Below are positions 19,401 to 29,900 of a stretch of DNA of 64,000 nucleotides, in pieces. The notes beneath the pieces are model-generated. The model was not told the origin of the DNA. It was given only the letters and a program-made list of their open reading frames with translations, and searched no databases. Both the position numbers and the translations under genes were made by a program. Source of the stretch: Polaribacter sp. ALD11 (GTDB taxonomy: Bacteria > Bacteroidota > Bacteroidia > Flavobacteriales > Flavobacteriaceae); assembly GCF_002831685.1 (NCBI RefSeq), contig NZ_CP025119.1, positions 3,000,501-3,064,500 of the forward strand, given 5' to 3'. Positions within the stretch are counted from its first letter, which is position 1. Every line of letters begins with the position of its first letter.

Positions 19401-20554
19401 AAACCATTACCATCTGTACCAATCCATAAGGTTTCTTTAGTACTCTTATAAATACTTAAAACTCTAACTGGTGTGCCAGCTATAGAACCTTTATGGTAAT
19501 TAATATTGTTGTTTGGTTTTGGAATTACATTAGCATTACCATGATTGGTAACTAACCAAATATTTTGTTGTAAATCTTTACTAATATTAATTATTGTATT
19601 ACTACTAATTGAAAATAGATTCGGAAACTTATTTTTATAGATTACAATTTGCCCTGTTTTACTATTTATTTTATAGATACCACCACCATCAGTTCCAGAC
19701 CAAACAAAACCATTTGAATCATAATAAAAACTAATAAAAAATTCCTTTTTAATTCCTTCAGTTTTACCTTTTAGGAAAGAGTCTTGTATCAGTTTTTTTT
19801 GTTTTATATCATAAACAAATAAACCATGAGCCTCAGTTCCCATCCATAATTTATCATTATTATCTACCTGTAAAATGGTAACTCCTGGATAGTTTGAAAA
19901 GTCAGCAACAATTTCTTGTATTTTTTCTGTTGTTAAAGAATAGTTGTAGACTTTACCTTTTTGTGTGCTTATAAAAAACTCTGTTTCCATATAAGCATCT
20001 ATACTTGCAATGCGGTTTTCTGTACTAGCTATGTTTGGAATAGTACAGATATACTTCGCTTTATTATTAGAATACGTATATATTTTACCTGAAGTTGTTG
20101 CTAACAAAAGCCCTTTTTTTATAGGTTTTATAATTTCTACAGGCTCTTTTATAAAGGGATCTATAGAATTAAAAACACCTCTTTTTGAATCATATTTCGT
20201 TAAAAGCCCCTTGGTAGATTTTATCCAAATATTATTTTTGTTATCAGAAGTAATCTGTTTTATTTGATCATTAGGAATGGCGTTTACGAAAACCTCCTTT
20301 ATGTCGATAAAATTATAAGAATAACCATTGTACTTTAAGATACCATAACCACTAGACATCCAGATGTTTCCTATAGAATCATGAGCAATTTGTTTGATAT
20401 CAATTTGTTTGTTCTTGTGTAATGGACTAAGGTGTTTTATATTCAAATTACTTTGTGCATTGGTGCTAAAAACTAAGCCAATTACACACAAAGCCAAAAA
20501 GAAAAAGCACCTCTTTTTAAAAACCATTTTACTGAAGATTATAGTATAAAACAT
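16448..20554 (-). CDS. hybrid two-component sensor/regulator (HTCS)
   Basis: This single-chain PUL regulator senses oligosaccharides in the periplasm and activates transcription directly. Order: signal peptide (about 10-34), two seven-bladed Reg_prop propellers (about 35-690, many WxGT/IWIG repeats), Y_Y_Y domain (about 715-785), membrane segment (789-812), HisKA with His842 in KMSHEIQTPI, HATPase (about 950-1060, GTGIGLAL), receiver with Asp1148 in ISDVMMPEMDG, and C-terminal AraC-type HTH (about 1250-1343). A second in-frame ATG at 20527 gives a more typical signal peptide (MVFKKRCFFFLALCVIG) and may be the true start. It is divergent from the GH109-like/susCD operon, its probable target. 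All phosphorelay residues are intact. Confidence 0.93.
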   Translation of the reverse strand: MFYTIIFSKMVFKKRCFFFLALCVIGLVFSTNAQSNLNIKHLSPLHKNKQIDIKQIAHDSIGNIWMSSGYGILKYNGYSYNFIDIKEVFVNAIPNDQIKQITSDNKNNIWIKSTKGLLTKYDSKRGVFNSIDPFIKEPVEIIKPIKKGLLLATTSGKIYTYSNNKAKYICTIPNIASTENRIASIDAYMETEFFISTQKGKVYNYSLTTEKIQEIVADFSNYPGVTILQVDNNDKLWMGTEAHGLFVYDIKQKKLIQDSFLKGKTEGIKKEFFISFYYDSNGFVWSGTDGGGIYKINSKTGQIVIYKNKFPNLFSISSNTIINISKDLQQNIWLVTNHGNANVIPKPNNNINYHKGSIAGTPVRVLSIYKSTKETLWIGTDGNGLTRIEKNKKPKEYFNNIDNNFYIQSITEDDDTNIWLGTYRNGLWKFDSKTEKFSKITVTNKLNQAAKDVRTTFKDSKGRIWVGSTVSLNVYSKNEKLLASFNYNKATLNGIIVESIIEDQSKNIWIGQQNGGLFKFNEDFKNIEKSTFTHYSEDHKNAAPRIIDMCLGKENEIWFINQDFDLNLFNSKTATFHKFKHLFPNKKHSFTAIIAQDSTNLWLSSYQGVHHFNVEKKEITSYYSSEGFLEEPYIIRSSFKDKDGQIYFGSVKGINFFDPTKITKTHIEAHLFITSIDILNKPAKEIIPEQINSAIFNIDKLHLKYNQSSFTFKFAAIGNVINPNYNYSYRLKGFEKEWKSTYSEGSATYTNIPSGDYVFEIKANEINQPLNILKKQINLTISPPIWQNSYAYLFYLLILFILIFTFSKWFIIRRKLLINKISRRKEKELHKERINFFTKMSHEIQTPITLIIGPIDDMLKRAERNGNLLLKERLNIISNNASRLSRIARDLTLVRNRDLNRLQLSVTQNNLKENIHKICLSFKELARIKNIDFTVNCPNNIENTWYDKDKIEHILYNIIGNAFKYTPKEGNIQLTVKPLNKKEVLKISISDSGVGIPKEELEDIFKLFYRSTNKNEAKGTGIGLALTKELINLHKGKIKVDSSRAEGTTFTIKLPVSESFYTDDEKITSSRNEVQKKVSIDSITLKEATVTNDFNTTKKTVLIVEDNFELQKFLQDLLLEQYNVILAENGKEGYYLAKNNLPDLIISDVMMPEMDGIEMCDMLSKDNLTKHIPIILLTAKNSTQAKITGLKTGAIEYINKPFNSNELLLKTHNIIAAKESIISKYRKELINNPKIKIEKSQDELFLESLNKIVNERLSDSNFKVDELADKLNMSHSSLYRKCSSLTGLSLIDYIRQTRLNKAAVLLAKYGYNISEVAYLVGFNNPKYFSKSFKSQFNSTPKGFKNKANTSKDMMAYLKENNVDIMDFE

Positions 20555-20642
20555 AGTATAAAGGTATTATTTATTTTATCACTTTTTTTTTAAACTACTA
20601 TAAATTATTGGGATTCATATTGTTCATAAAAGGATACTAATC

Positions 20643-20664
20643 AGTCAAAACGTTTATTTTGACT
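20643..20664. promoter_or_regulatory. palindromic operator candidate between HTCS and its PUL
   Basis: AGTCAAAA-N6-TTTTGACT is a perfect 8+6+8 bp palindrome in the 199 bp divergent intergenic region. Its centre is about 66 bp upstream of a -7 like element (CATATTTG, 20720-20727) for the downstream operon. AraC-type HTCS dimers bind such sites upstream of susC-type promoters, so this is the best candidate site in the region. Inference from position and symmetry. Confidence 0.5.
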
Positions 20665-20753
20665 ACAATTAAGCCCTTTTTTGGCTGAAACTAGATAGGT
20701 GTTATGCAATTAAAAAAAACATATTTGTAAAGTTAAAATACAATAATATATAT

Positions 20754-22124
20754 ATGAAATCAAAATCTAGAAGGTCTTTTGTAAAAAAAACAGCTGCAGC
20801 TACTGCAGGATTCTCCATACTACCTAATTTGTCATTTGGGGCAGACTTCAATTTAAATAAAGGGAAGTTAAAAATAGCTTTTATTGGAGTTGGATTAAGA
20901 GGAACAAATCATTTAAACAATGCTTTACAAAGAAAAGATGTAGAGGTTACTGCAATTTGCGACTTAGATCAGAAGCGAATAGACCTCGCTTTAGATAAAA
21001 TAAAAAAAGCAGGTCATAAAGCTCCAAAAGTTTTTGGTAAAAATGATTATGATTATAGAAAACTTTTAGAATTAAAAGAAATTGATGCTGTAATTATAGC
21101 AACACCATGGTTGTGGCATACAAAAATGGCGGTAGATTCTATGAAAGCAGGTAAATATACTGGTTTAGAGGTTTCTGCTGCAAACACATTAGAAGAATGT
21201 TGGGATCTGGTAAACACGCACGAAGAAACAGGTTCACATTTAATGATTTTAGAGAACGTTAATTATCGAAGAGATGTTTTAGCGGTGCTTAATATGGTGA
21301 AGCAAAACGTTTTTGGAGATTTATTACACTTTAGATGTGGTTATAGACACGATTTAAGGGGTGTTAAATTTAACGATGGAAAAAGCGCATATGGTAAAGG
21401 AGCAGAGTTTGGTGAGAAAGGGAATTCTGAAGCCGCCTGGAGAACACAACATTCACTTTTAAGAAATGCAGATGTATACCCAACTCATGGTTTAGGGCCG
21501 GTTGCGGTTATGGCAGATATTAATAGAGGAAATCGTTTGGTGTCTTTAACATCGCATGCTACAAAAGCGGTTGGTTTAAATAAATATATTAAGGAAGTTG
21601 GTGGTGAAAACCACCCGAATGCAAAGTTAAAATGGAAACAAGGAGATATTATAACCTCTACCATAGAAACGGCTAACGGAGAAACAATTATTGTAACACA
21701 TGATGTAAACTCACCAAGGCCTTACTCTTTAGGTTTTGAAGTACAAGGAAGTCAAGGAGTTTCAGAATTCGATTATCATACACAGAGAATACATATTGAA
21801 GGAAAAACACAAGCTCATGTTTGGGATGGTATGGATGCATGGTTAGAGAAATATGATCATCCTTTATGGAAAAAATATGGTGAATCTGCAACAGAAGCAG
21901 GACATGGAGGTATCGACTTCTTTGTGCTAAATGCTTTTATAGAGTCTGCAAAAGAAAATGTTGCTCCTCCAATGGATGCATATGATGCTGCGGCTTGGAG
22001 TGCAGTAACTCCGTTATCTGAACTGTCAATAGAAAATAATGGAGAGCCACAAGATTTTCCAGATTTTACAAGAGGAACATGGATTAAGAGAAAACCTTAT
22101 AACTGGATGAAAAACAATTTTTAA
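20754..22124 (+). CDS. Gfo/Idh/MocA oxidoreductase, GH109-like glycosidase
   Basis: This is an NAD-dependent protein of the Gfo/Idh/MocA fold (456 residues) exported by a Tat-type signal (KSRRSFVKKTAAATAGFSI). The Rossmann motif is IGVGLRGTNH (about 45-54). The stretch ENVNYRRDVLAVLNMV, then GYRHDLRGVKFN, resembles family GH109, whose members cleave alpha-N-acetylgalactosaminides by an NAD+ redox mechanism; a tightly held NAD would be needed after Tat export. It is the first gene of the operon, 27 nt before susC. GH109 membership is from remembered motifs; a plain sugar dehydrogenase is the alternative. Confidence 0.8.
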   Translation: MKSKSRRSFVKKTAAATAGFSILPNLSFGADFNLNKGKLKIAFIGVGLRGTNHLNNALQRKDVEVTAICDLDQKRIDLALDKIKKAGHKAPKVFGKNDYDYRKLLELKEIDAVIIATPWLWHTKMAVDSMKAGKYTGLEVSAANTLEECWDLVNTHEETGSHLMILENVNYRRDVLAVLNMVKQNVFGDLLHFRCGYRHDLRGVKFNDGKSAYGKGAEFGEKGNSEAAWRTQHSLLRNADVYPTHGLGPVAVMADINRGNRLVSLTSHATKAVGLNKYIKEVGGENHPNAKLKWKQGDIITSTIETANGETIIVTHDVNSPRPYSLGFEVQGSQGVSEFDYHTQRIHIEGKTQAHVWDGMDAWLEKYDHPLWKKYGESATEAGHGGIDFFVLNAFIESAKENVAPPMDAYDAAAWSAVTPLSELSIENNGEPQDFPDFTRGTWIKRKPYNWMKNNF

Positions 22125-22151
22125 TCAAAAATCAACTAAAACCAATTTTAT

Positions 22152-25073
22152 ATGAAAAAAAGTATATCAATTTTTATAACAATGCTTTTCTTTTCGGCGA
22201 TACTATTCGCTCAAGAAAAATCTATTGTTGTAACAGTGGTAGATGGTGCAGGAGCGCCAATACCAGGGGCAAGTGTTATTGTCAAAGAAACAACAAAAGG
22301 ATGGTCTACAGATTTCGATGGTGTCGTAACGATCAAATCAAATTCGGGAAGTATTGTTGTGATTTCTTCATTAGGTTATATGCCTAAAGAGGTAACTATT
22401 TCAAATGAAAAAAAGATAAAAGTATCGTTACAAGAAAGCTCTAGTCAATTAGAGGAAATTGTTGTTGTAGCTTATGGTACACAAAAGAAAGAAACAATAA
22501 CGTCATCTGTGGTTAGTATAGATTCAGATAAACTAGCAGATGTTACTACACCAGAAGTAGCTACAATGTTACAAGGAAAGGTAACAGGTGTTCAAGTTTT
22601 ACCTAGTGGAGGTTCTCCTGGATCATCGCCTAATATTCTTATTAGAGGTAGATCTTCTATTAACTCTACAAACTCACCACTTTGGGTAATTGATGGTGTA
22701 ATTGTGGGGAATTCAGACCCTAAATTAAACCCTAATGATGTAGCAAGTATTTCTGTATTAAAAGATGCTTCTGCAACATCTTTATATGGTAATAGAGGTG
22801 CAAATGGTGTAATTATTGTCACTACAAAACGAGGGAAAATTGGAGCGAAACCTCAAATAAAAGTTTCTATTAAAACGGCAGTAAATCAATTTAACCCAGG
22901 AGGATTTGAATTGATGAACTCTAGAGAATTATATGATTACCATACAGAACTAGGAAATACATCTAGCTGGTTTAACGAAGATCTTCTTAGTAGAGATTAT
23001 GATTGGGTAGACGGAGCTACAAAAGATGCTTTTGTAAAAGATGCTTCATTAACATTTACAGCTGCAACAGAGACTCATAATCTATTTATATCTACAGGGT
23101 ATTATGAAGAAGATGGTACTGTTAAAGGGAATAAATTAAATAGATATACTTTTAGAACTAACCTAGATTATAATATAAATGATAAGTTAACTATTAAACC
23201 AAAAATTAATTTTGTTTTCGATAATAGAGATAACACTAGAGAAGCGCCATTATATGAAGCGTATACAAATATGCCTTGGGATTTACCTTTTAATAAAGAT
23301 GGTTCTGTAGTAAATGCAAATACAGCACAAGGAGATGATTGGTTAGGAAGAGATAAGAGAAACTACTTTTTCGATCAACAATGGAATTACAGTAATTCTG
23401 AATCTTTTGACTTATTTGCAAGTTTCGATTTTGATTATAAAATTACCTCTAACTTAACTTATATTTCTACGAATAATTTTAGATATGGCACGTACGAATC
23501 ATTTAGTTATTCAGACCCAAGATCTAATGGAGGTAGAACAAGTAATGGGGCTTTAAGTGATTATACTTATAGAGGATTAAGCAGATTTACAAATCAAATG
23601 TTAAAATTCTCTAATTCTTATGGAGAAAAACATACTGTAAATGCTTTATTGGCATATGAGTATAATGATTCTAGTTCTAAAAATATATCTGCAAGATCAG
23701 AAAATATACTTGTAAATGGTCAAGTACAAGATGTTGGTATTAAGCCAGCAGCAGTCGTTGGTAATGAAAATGAGTCTGCACAACAATCTTTCTTGTTCTC
23801 TGCAGATTATGATTATGATGGGTTGTATTTTGTAAAAGGATCTTTAAGGGTAGATGGTGCTTCAGCTTTTGCTAAAGACTATCGTTATGGTGAATTTTAC
23901 TCAATAGCAGCAGGATGGAATGTTCACAAAGAAGATTTCTTTAATATAGATCAAATTAATAAATTGAAATTAAGAGCTAGTTACGGTGCCGTTGGTAACC
24001 AACCTGGTGGATTTGGATTTTTAGATTTATACGATGTTAGATTTCAGTACGCAGGTATTATAGCGGCAAAACCTTTTCAATTAGCAACCGAAAATTTAAC
24101 TTGGGAAAAATCTATTGAAACCAACATAGGTATAGATACTAGACTTTTTAATGTTTTAGATGTAACAGTAGATTATTATAACAAAGAAAATTCAGGATTA
24201 CTTTATTTTAGAAAACTATCAGATCAAACAGGTTTTGGAGGAAGATACCAAAACATTGGGTCTATTACAAACAAAGGGGTAGAGTTTTCTTTAGCTGCAG
24301 ATATTGTAAACAAGAAAGACTTTGGTATTAGTGCTGGTCTTAATATGAGTTTTAATGATAATACAGTGGACAAACTATCAGAAGGCACAGACATTATTGG
24401 AGGATCGACTATTATTAGAGAAGGTGAAGAGTTAGGTACATTTTATATGAGAAAATGGTTAGGAGTAGACCCTGCAACCGGAGAGCCTTCATACGAAGTA
24501 GTAGATGCTACTACAGGAGAGAGAACTACAACAAATGTTTATAATGATGCTACTAATCAAATCTCTGGAACTTCTAATGCAGATTTTACAGGTGGTTTTA
24601 ATACAGCTTTTAGATATAAAAACTTCACATTAAGTTCCAATTGGAGTTATTCGTACGGTTCAGAATTATATAATTCTTCAAGAAATTTGTTTGATTCAGA
24701 TGGTTTCTATTTACAATTTAATCAAATGAAACTTCCAGAAGGATCATCTAGATGGCAACAACCAGGTGATATTGCTACACATCCTAAAGCAGTAGTAGGT
24801 GGGTATCCAGGTGGTAATCAAACATCTACTCGTTATTTAGAAGACGGAAGTTATTTAAGACTTAACAATGTAAGGTTTTCGTATGATGTGTCAGAATCTG
24901 TATTGGGAAGTTTAGGCTTAAGCGGAATGAATTTCTATATAACAGGAGATAACTTAGTTACATTTACCAACTTCACAGGAGTAGATCCTACTATTGGTGG
25001 TGCTAATGGTTCTGTAAGTTTAGGTTACCCAATTCCTAGAAGATATGCACTAGGTCTTAACATTACGTTTTAA
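22152..25073 (+). CDS. SusC/RagA TonB-dependent outer-membrane transporter
   Basis: This is a TonB-linked outer-membrane pore that imports oligosaccharides together with its SusD partner. It is 973 residues with signal peptide MKKSISIFITMLFFSAILFAQ, a carboxypeptidase-regulatory-like domain (about 23-100), and the SusC signature LEEIVVVAYGTQKKE. The plug follows (VQVLPSGGSPGSSPNILIRG, SVLKDASATSLYGNRGANGV). The beta-barrel ends in aromatic YALGLNITF. The SusD gene follows after 19 nt. The substrate cannot be read directly; the neighbouring GH109-like gene would fit a GalNAc- or galactose-containing glycan. Confidence 0.95.
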   Translation: MKKSISIFITMLFFSAILFAQEKSIVVTVVDGAGAPIPGASVIVKETTKGWSTDFDGVVTIKSNSGSIVVISSLGYMPKEVTISNEKKIKVSLQESSSQLEEIVVVAYGTQKKETITSSVVSIDSDKLADVTTPEVATMLQGKVTGVQVLPSGGSPGSSPNILIRGRSSINSTNSPLWVIDGVIVGNSDPKLNPNDVASISVLKDASATSLYGNRGANGVIIVTTKRGKIGAKPQIKVSIKTAVNQFNPGGFELMNSRELYDYHTELGNTSSWFNEDLLSRDYDWVDGATKDAFVKDASLTFTAATETHNLFISTGYYEEDGTVKGNKLNRYTFRTNLDYNINDKLTIKPKINFVFDNRDNTREAPLYEAYTNMPWDLPFNKDGSVVNANTAQGDDWLGRDKRNYFFDQQWNYSNSESFDLFASFDFDYKITSNLTYISTNNFRYGTYESFSYSDPRSNGGRTSNGALSDYTYRGLSRFTNQMLKFSNSYGEKHTVNALLAYEYNDSSSKNISARSENILVNGQVQDVGIKPAAVVGNENESAQQSFLFSADYDYDGLYFVKGSLRVDGASAFAKDYRYGEFYSIAAGWNVHKEDFFNIDQINKLKLRASYGAVGNQPGGFGFLDLYDVRFQYAGIIAAKPFQLATENLTWEKSIETNIGIDTRLFNVLDVTVDYYNKENSGLLYFRKLSDQTGFGGRYQNIGSITNKGVEFSLAADIVNKKDFGISAGLNMSFNDNTVDKLSEGTDIIGGSTIIREGEELGTFYMRKWLGVDPATGEPSYEVVDATTGERTTTNVYNDATNQISGTSNADFTGGFNTAFRYKNFTLSSNWSYSYGSELYNSSRNLFDSDGFYLQFNQMKLPEGSSRWQQPGDIATHPKAVVGGYPGGNQTSTRYLEDGSYLRLNNVRFSYDVSESVLGSLGLSGMNFYITGDNLVTFTNFTGVDPTIGGANGSVSLGYPIPRRYALGLNITF

Positions 25074-25092
25074 TTAAATAAAAAACTTAAAC

Positions 25093-26748
25093 ATGAAAAA
25101 AATAGTATACATAACACTACTAACAATCACGGCTGTATTTACTTCGTGTGATTTAGATAGAAGTCCTTTTAACAAAATATCAGCAGAAGAATTGTTTGCA
25201 GATCCTGGTTCTGCTCAAGCAGCAACACTAGGTAACTATGTGTTTTTAAAAGGAGACAAAGGGTATGATGGATGGTCTGATGATTTACACAGAATATCTG
25301 AATATTCTGGAGATAATGTGATGATAAGTGGAGGTACTACCGATGCTTTATTTTTCTTTTACAATTACCAAAGAACCCCAAACAACTCAAGAAGCGATAG
25401 GTTCTGGTCAAAATCTTACAAAGCAACTGTAGGTGCAACCAAAGTAATTGAAGGTGTAAAAGAAGGTGTTTCTTTAGAATCAGATCAAGTAATAGGTGAA
25501 AATTATTACATTAGAGCTTTGGTTTATTTTCAAATGGGTAATGTCTTTGGAAAACCTTACAACCAAGGTATTTCTAACTTATCTATTCCATTAAAGTTAA
25601 CAACCAGTATTACAGATTTACCAGATAGAAATACCGTAGGAGAAGTATATGAGCAAGTAATTAAAGATTTGCTAAAAGCAGAGGCTTTAATGAGCATCAA
25701 TAGAGGTCCGTCATTTGCTTCAAAAGAAGCTGCACAAGCATTATTATCTAGAGTATATTTGTATATGGAAGATAATGCCAAAGCTATTGAATACGCAGAT
25801 AAAGTAATTAACTCTGGCGAATATTCTTTGCTTGATAGCAATAGGTTTTCAAAAATGAATAGACTTGCGCCAAGCACTAATGATGAAGCTATTTTCTCTA
25901 TTACTTTAACAAAAGATATTGACATTCCTGGTACAGAAGATTGGTATACAATTGGTTCTTTTTACGCAAATATAGATGGCGTAGGTTGGGGAGAAATGTA
26001 TGCATCTCAAACGTATCTAGAATTAATAGATAAAAACCCCGGAGATTTAAGAAAAAGTTTTATAGAACCACAATATTTATTAGATGGAAATGGTCAAAAA
26101 ATTCCGGCAGTATATTGGGTAGATGATAGTAATTATAAGTATAAATTTAGACGTACAACAACTACTGGTGCAACAACTACATTAGAAGAGGGTGGTAATA
26201 CTTACACGTTAGAATCTGAAACAGTAAATGGAAAAACGCAGTATTATTTTAATGATGCAAGCGGAAGACAAGATGTTGTTTTCGATTTTGATATGGACAA
26301 GCGTAATGGATACCCTAAGTTCTTTATTCTAAAAGCATCATACCAAGAAGAAGACTTACATCTTTGGTCTCCAACAGTATCTAGGTTAGCAGAAATGTAC
26401 CTTAATAAAGCAGAAGCATTGGCAAAGAATAATGCAGGTCAACTTGCTTTAAATGAGTTGAATGTGCTTAGAACTAGAGCTCAGGTACCAAGTTATACAT
26501 TAACAAATTTAAATGGTAAAGATGTTTTAGATGTTGTTTTAGAAGAGCGTAGATTAGAATTAGCGTTTGAAGGACATAGAAAATTTGATGTGTATAGAAA
26601 CGGGAATACGATGAACAGAAAATATCCTGGTACGCACTTAAATAACTCAAATCCGTTTTTTGAAATAGAAGCTACTAATAATGTTATTATAGAATTTATT
26701 CCAGAACAACAGATATTAATCCAGCCAAGTTTAATTCAGAATGATTAG
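25093..26748 (+). CDS. SusD/RagB glycan-binding lipoprotein
   Basis: This surface lipoprotein caps the SusC pore and binds the glycan. The lipobox is FTSC with Cys19 at the mature N-terminus. It is 551 residues of helical TPR-type fold. The SusD hallmarks are AQALLSRVYLYMEDNAKAIEYADKVI near the middle and the RLAEMYLNKAEALAK and EERRLELAFEGHRKFDVYR blocks near the C-terminus. It is paired with the susC gene upstream. Confidence 0.94.
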   Translation: MKKIVYITLLTITAVFTSCDLDRSPFNKISAEELFADPGSAQAATLGNYVFLKGDKGYDGWSDDLHRISEYSGDNVMISGGTTDALFFFYNYQRTPNNSRSDRFWSKSYKATVGATKVIEGVKEGVSLESDQVIGENYYIRALVYFQMGNVFGKPYNQGISNLSIPLKLTTSITDLPDRNTVGEVYEQVIKDLLKAEALMSINRGPSFASKEAAQALLSRVYLYMEDNAKAIEYADKVINSGEYSLLDSNRFSKMNRLAPSTNDEAIFSITLTKDIDIPGTEDWYTIGSFYANIDGVGWGEMYASQTYLELIDKNPGDLRKSFIEPQYLLDGNGQKIPAVYWVDDSNYKYKFRRTTTTGATTTLEEGGNTYTLESETVNGKTQYYFNDASGRQDVVFDFDMDKRNGYPKFFILKASYQEEDLHLWSPTVSRLAEMYLNKAEALAKNNAGQLALNELNVLRTRAQVPSYTLTNLNGKDVLDVVLEERRLELAFEGHRKFDVYRNGNTMNRKYPGTHLNNSNPFFEIEATNNVIIEFIPEQQILIQPSLIQND

Positions 26749-26892
26749 AAATTAATAAAAAGAAGCTATTCTTTTTGTAAACAATTATATTTTTTACGTT
26801 TGGGTATTGTTGTGATTTATAAAAGAGGTATTTATAGTAAGTAAATCATTTCAGAATAAAACCAAATTTAATTTGAGTTAATTATTTTTTAT

Positions 26893-26928
26893 AAAACAAG
26901 TGAATGAATTTTGTTCACTTGTTTTTTA
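26893..26928 (+). terminator. terminator after susD
   Basis: A 12 bp perfect stem (26893-26904 with 26914-26925: AAAACAAGTGAA/TTCACTTGTTTT) with a 9 nt loop and trailing T residues lies about 145 nt after the susD stop and 44 nt before the next gene. It may terminate or attenuate transcription within the PUL. Confidence 0.75.
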
Positions 26929-26971
26929 TCTTAATAGAATATTTTTCACACTAAATACATTTAAATAAGTT

Positions 26972-29900
26972 ATGTTTAATTTTAGGTTTTTTGCAGCATT
27001 AATGTTATTCATCCTTTTATTTTCTTGTGGTAAGAATATTGAATCTTTAGATAGTAATCAACTTTTTACAAAAGTACCCGTAGAGATAACGGGTGTAACT
27101 TTTAGAAACGACATATTAGAATCAGAAAGATTACATTATTATAAATATCAATACATTTATATAGGAGGTGGTGTTGCAGCTGCCGATTTTAATAATGATG
27201 GTTTAGAAGATTTATTTTTCACTTCAAATATATATCATAATAAATTATTCTTAAACAAAGGCAATTTTAAATTTGAAGACATTACGTTAAAAGCTGGTAT
27301 TGTAAAAAGACCAGGTTTTGATGTAGGTGTTTCTGTAGCTGATGTTAATAATGATGGTTTTTTAGATATTTATATCAATCGTGCAGGTTGGTACAAAGGA
27401 GATGAAAAATTAGCCAACATGCTATACATAAATAACGGTGATCTTACTTTTACTGAACAAGCAACAGAATATGGGTTAGCAGATACCAATAAATCTATTA
27501 GTTCTACTTTTTTCGACTACGATAAAGATGGAGATTTAGACGTGTACATTGCAAATGCGCCTTCAGATTTTAGTTTAACGGGAAAAATTATCGACTTAGA
27601 AAAAATTGAAACAAGCCAACAAACTAAAAACTTAAGGGGGAGTGATAAATTGTATCAAAATGATGGGAAAGGCCATTTTACAGATGTATCTATAAAAGCT
27701 GGTATTGCACCAGATATTGGCTTCGGATTAAACGCACAAGTTGGTGACCTTAATAATGATGGTTGGCAAGATGTATATGTTTCCAACGATTTTATTACAC
27801 CAGATTTTGCATATTTAAATAATGGTGATGGCACTTTTACGGAAAGTAGAAACGCTTTATTTAAGCATATGTCTTATTATAGTATGGGTAGTGACATTGC
27901 AGATGTTAATAATGACGGACTAACAGATTTAATGGTTTTAGATATGAGTCCGGAAGATTACATTAGATCAAAAACGACTATGTCTATGATGTCTGTAGAC
28001 CGTTTTCAAGAAATGGTAGACACAGATTATCATCATCAATATATGCACAATGTATTGCAAATAAATAATGGTAATAATACGTATAGCGAAGTTTCGAATA
28101 TGTCTGGTGTAGCAAGTACAGATTGGAGTTGGTCTACGCTATTTGCAGATTTCGATCTAGATGGTTATAACGATATTTATGTTACAAATGGAGTTTACAG
28201 AGATGTTGTAGATAGAGATACTAACAAAGAAATAGATGCATATATAAAAGAAAATAAAGAGAAACTTAGCGAAGAGGATTTCTACAAATTTACGCAGCAG
28301 TTGCCGCAACAAAAATTAACGAACTATTTTTTTAAGAATAACCAAAAAGGACAATTTAGTGATGTTACAGAAGATTGGGCTAATGAAGCACCAACGTTTT
28401 CTAACGGAGCCGTTTATGTAGATTTAGATAATGACGGCGATTTAGATATTGTTACCAATAATTTAGATGAGGAGGCAACAATTTTAAAAAATAATACAAG
28501 AGAAACAAGCAATAAAAACTATTTAAGAATTAAGTTTAAAGGGACAGATAAAAATAAATTTGGTGTAGGAACAAAAGTTCAATTATTTCAAAACAATGGA
28601 GAAATAATTACAAGAGAACTCATAAATTCTAGAGGCTATCTTTCTTCCATGTCTAATACTTTAAGTTTTGGGTTAGGAGAAAATACAACGATTCCTAAAT
28701 TAGAAGTTACTTGGTTTAATGGTAAAACGCAAGTTTTAGAGAATGTAGAAGCGAATCAAACGTTAATAATTAATTATGCCGAAAGTACAGAAGTTGATGA
28801 AACAGTAAAAACAACATCAAAAAAAATATTTTCAGAAGAATCTTTTAATTTTTCTCACACAGAAATTCCGTTTAACGATTTTGACAAACAAGTATTGTTA
28901 CCTCATAAGTTATCTCAAACAGGACCATCGGTGGCAAAAGCAGATCTTAATAATGATGGTTTAGATGATCTTTTTATTGGAGGCGCTCATCAACAAGAAG
29001 CACAATTACTAATTGCTAAAAAAAGCGGAGGTTATACAGCAATTACCATTTCAGATTTTAAAAAAGACAGTAAATATGAAGATGTTGCTGCTTGCTTTTT
29101 TGATGCTGACAATGATGGAGATAAAGATTTGTATGTAGTTAGTGGGAGTTATGAATTTCCAGAAGGTTCAGACCTTTTAGAAGATCGATTATATATCAAT
29201 AACGGAAACTTTAAATTCAAAAGAAATACCTCTAAAATTCCATCTATAAAAACTGCTGGTGCAGTTGTACGAGCTTCCGATTATGATAATGATGGCGATG
29301 TAGATCTGTTTATTGGAAGTAGAGTAATTCCAGACAAGTATCCATATGCTCCTAATTCATATCTTATGATAAATGAAAAAGGTGCTTTTAAAAATAAAAC
29401 GACCAAACTTTCTCCAGAGCTTGCAAATATTGGAATGGTTACAGATGCACAGTGGGCAGATATTGATAATGATGAAGATCTCGATTTAATTGTAACCGGA
29501 GAATGGATGGGAATTGAAGTATTTGTAAATGAAGATGGAAAATTATCTAAAAATACTTCCTATGATACTTTATCGTCAACCAAAGGTTGGTGGAATATGA
29601 TTGTAATTGAAGATATAGATGGTGATGGAGACAAAGATATTATTGCTGGTAACTTAGGTTTAAACTATAAATACCATGCTTCTAAAGAAGAACCATTTCA
29701 TGTATATACTCATGATTTTGATAATAATGGAACAGAAGATATTATGCTGGCTAAATATTACAATAATAAACAAGTGCCAGTAAGAGGTAAAGGGTGTACG
29801 ACACAACAGATGCCTTACTTAAAAGAAAAAATAAAAACGTACAATGAGTTTGCCAATAAAGATATTGGCGGGGTAATAGGAGCTAATTTTTCTGAATCGC

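Noticed and set aside
25557..25925. 122-codon minus-strand open frame
   Set aside because: It is a shadow inside the susD gene, which has full family motifs.
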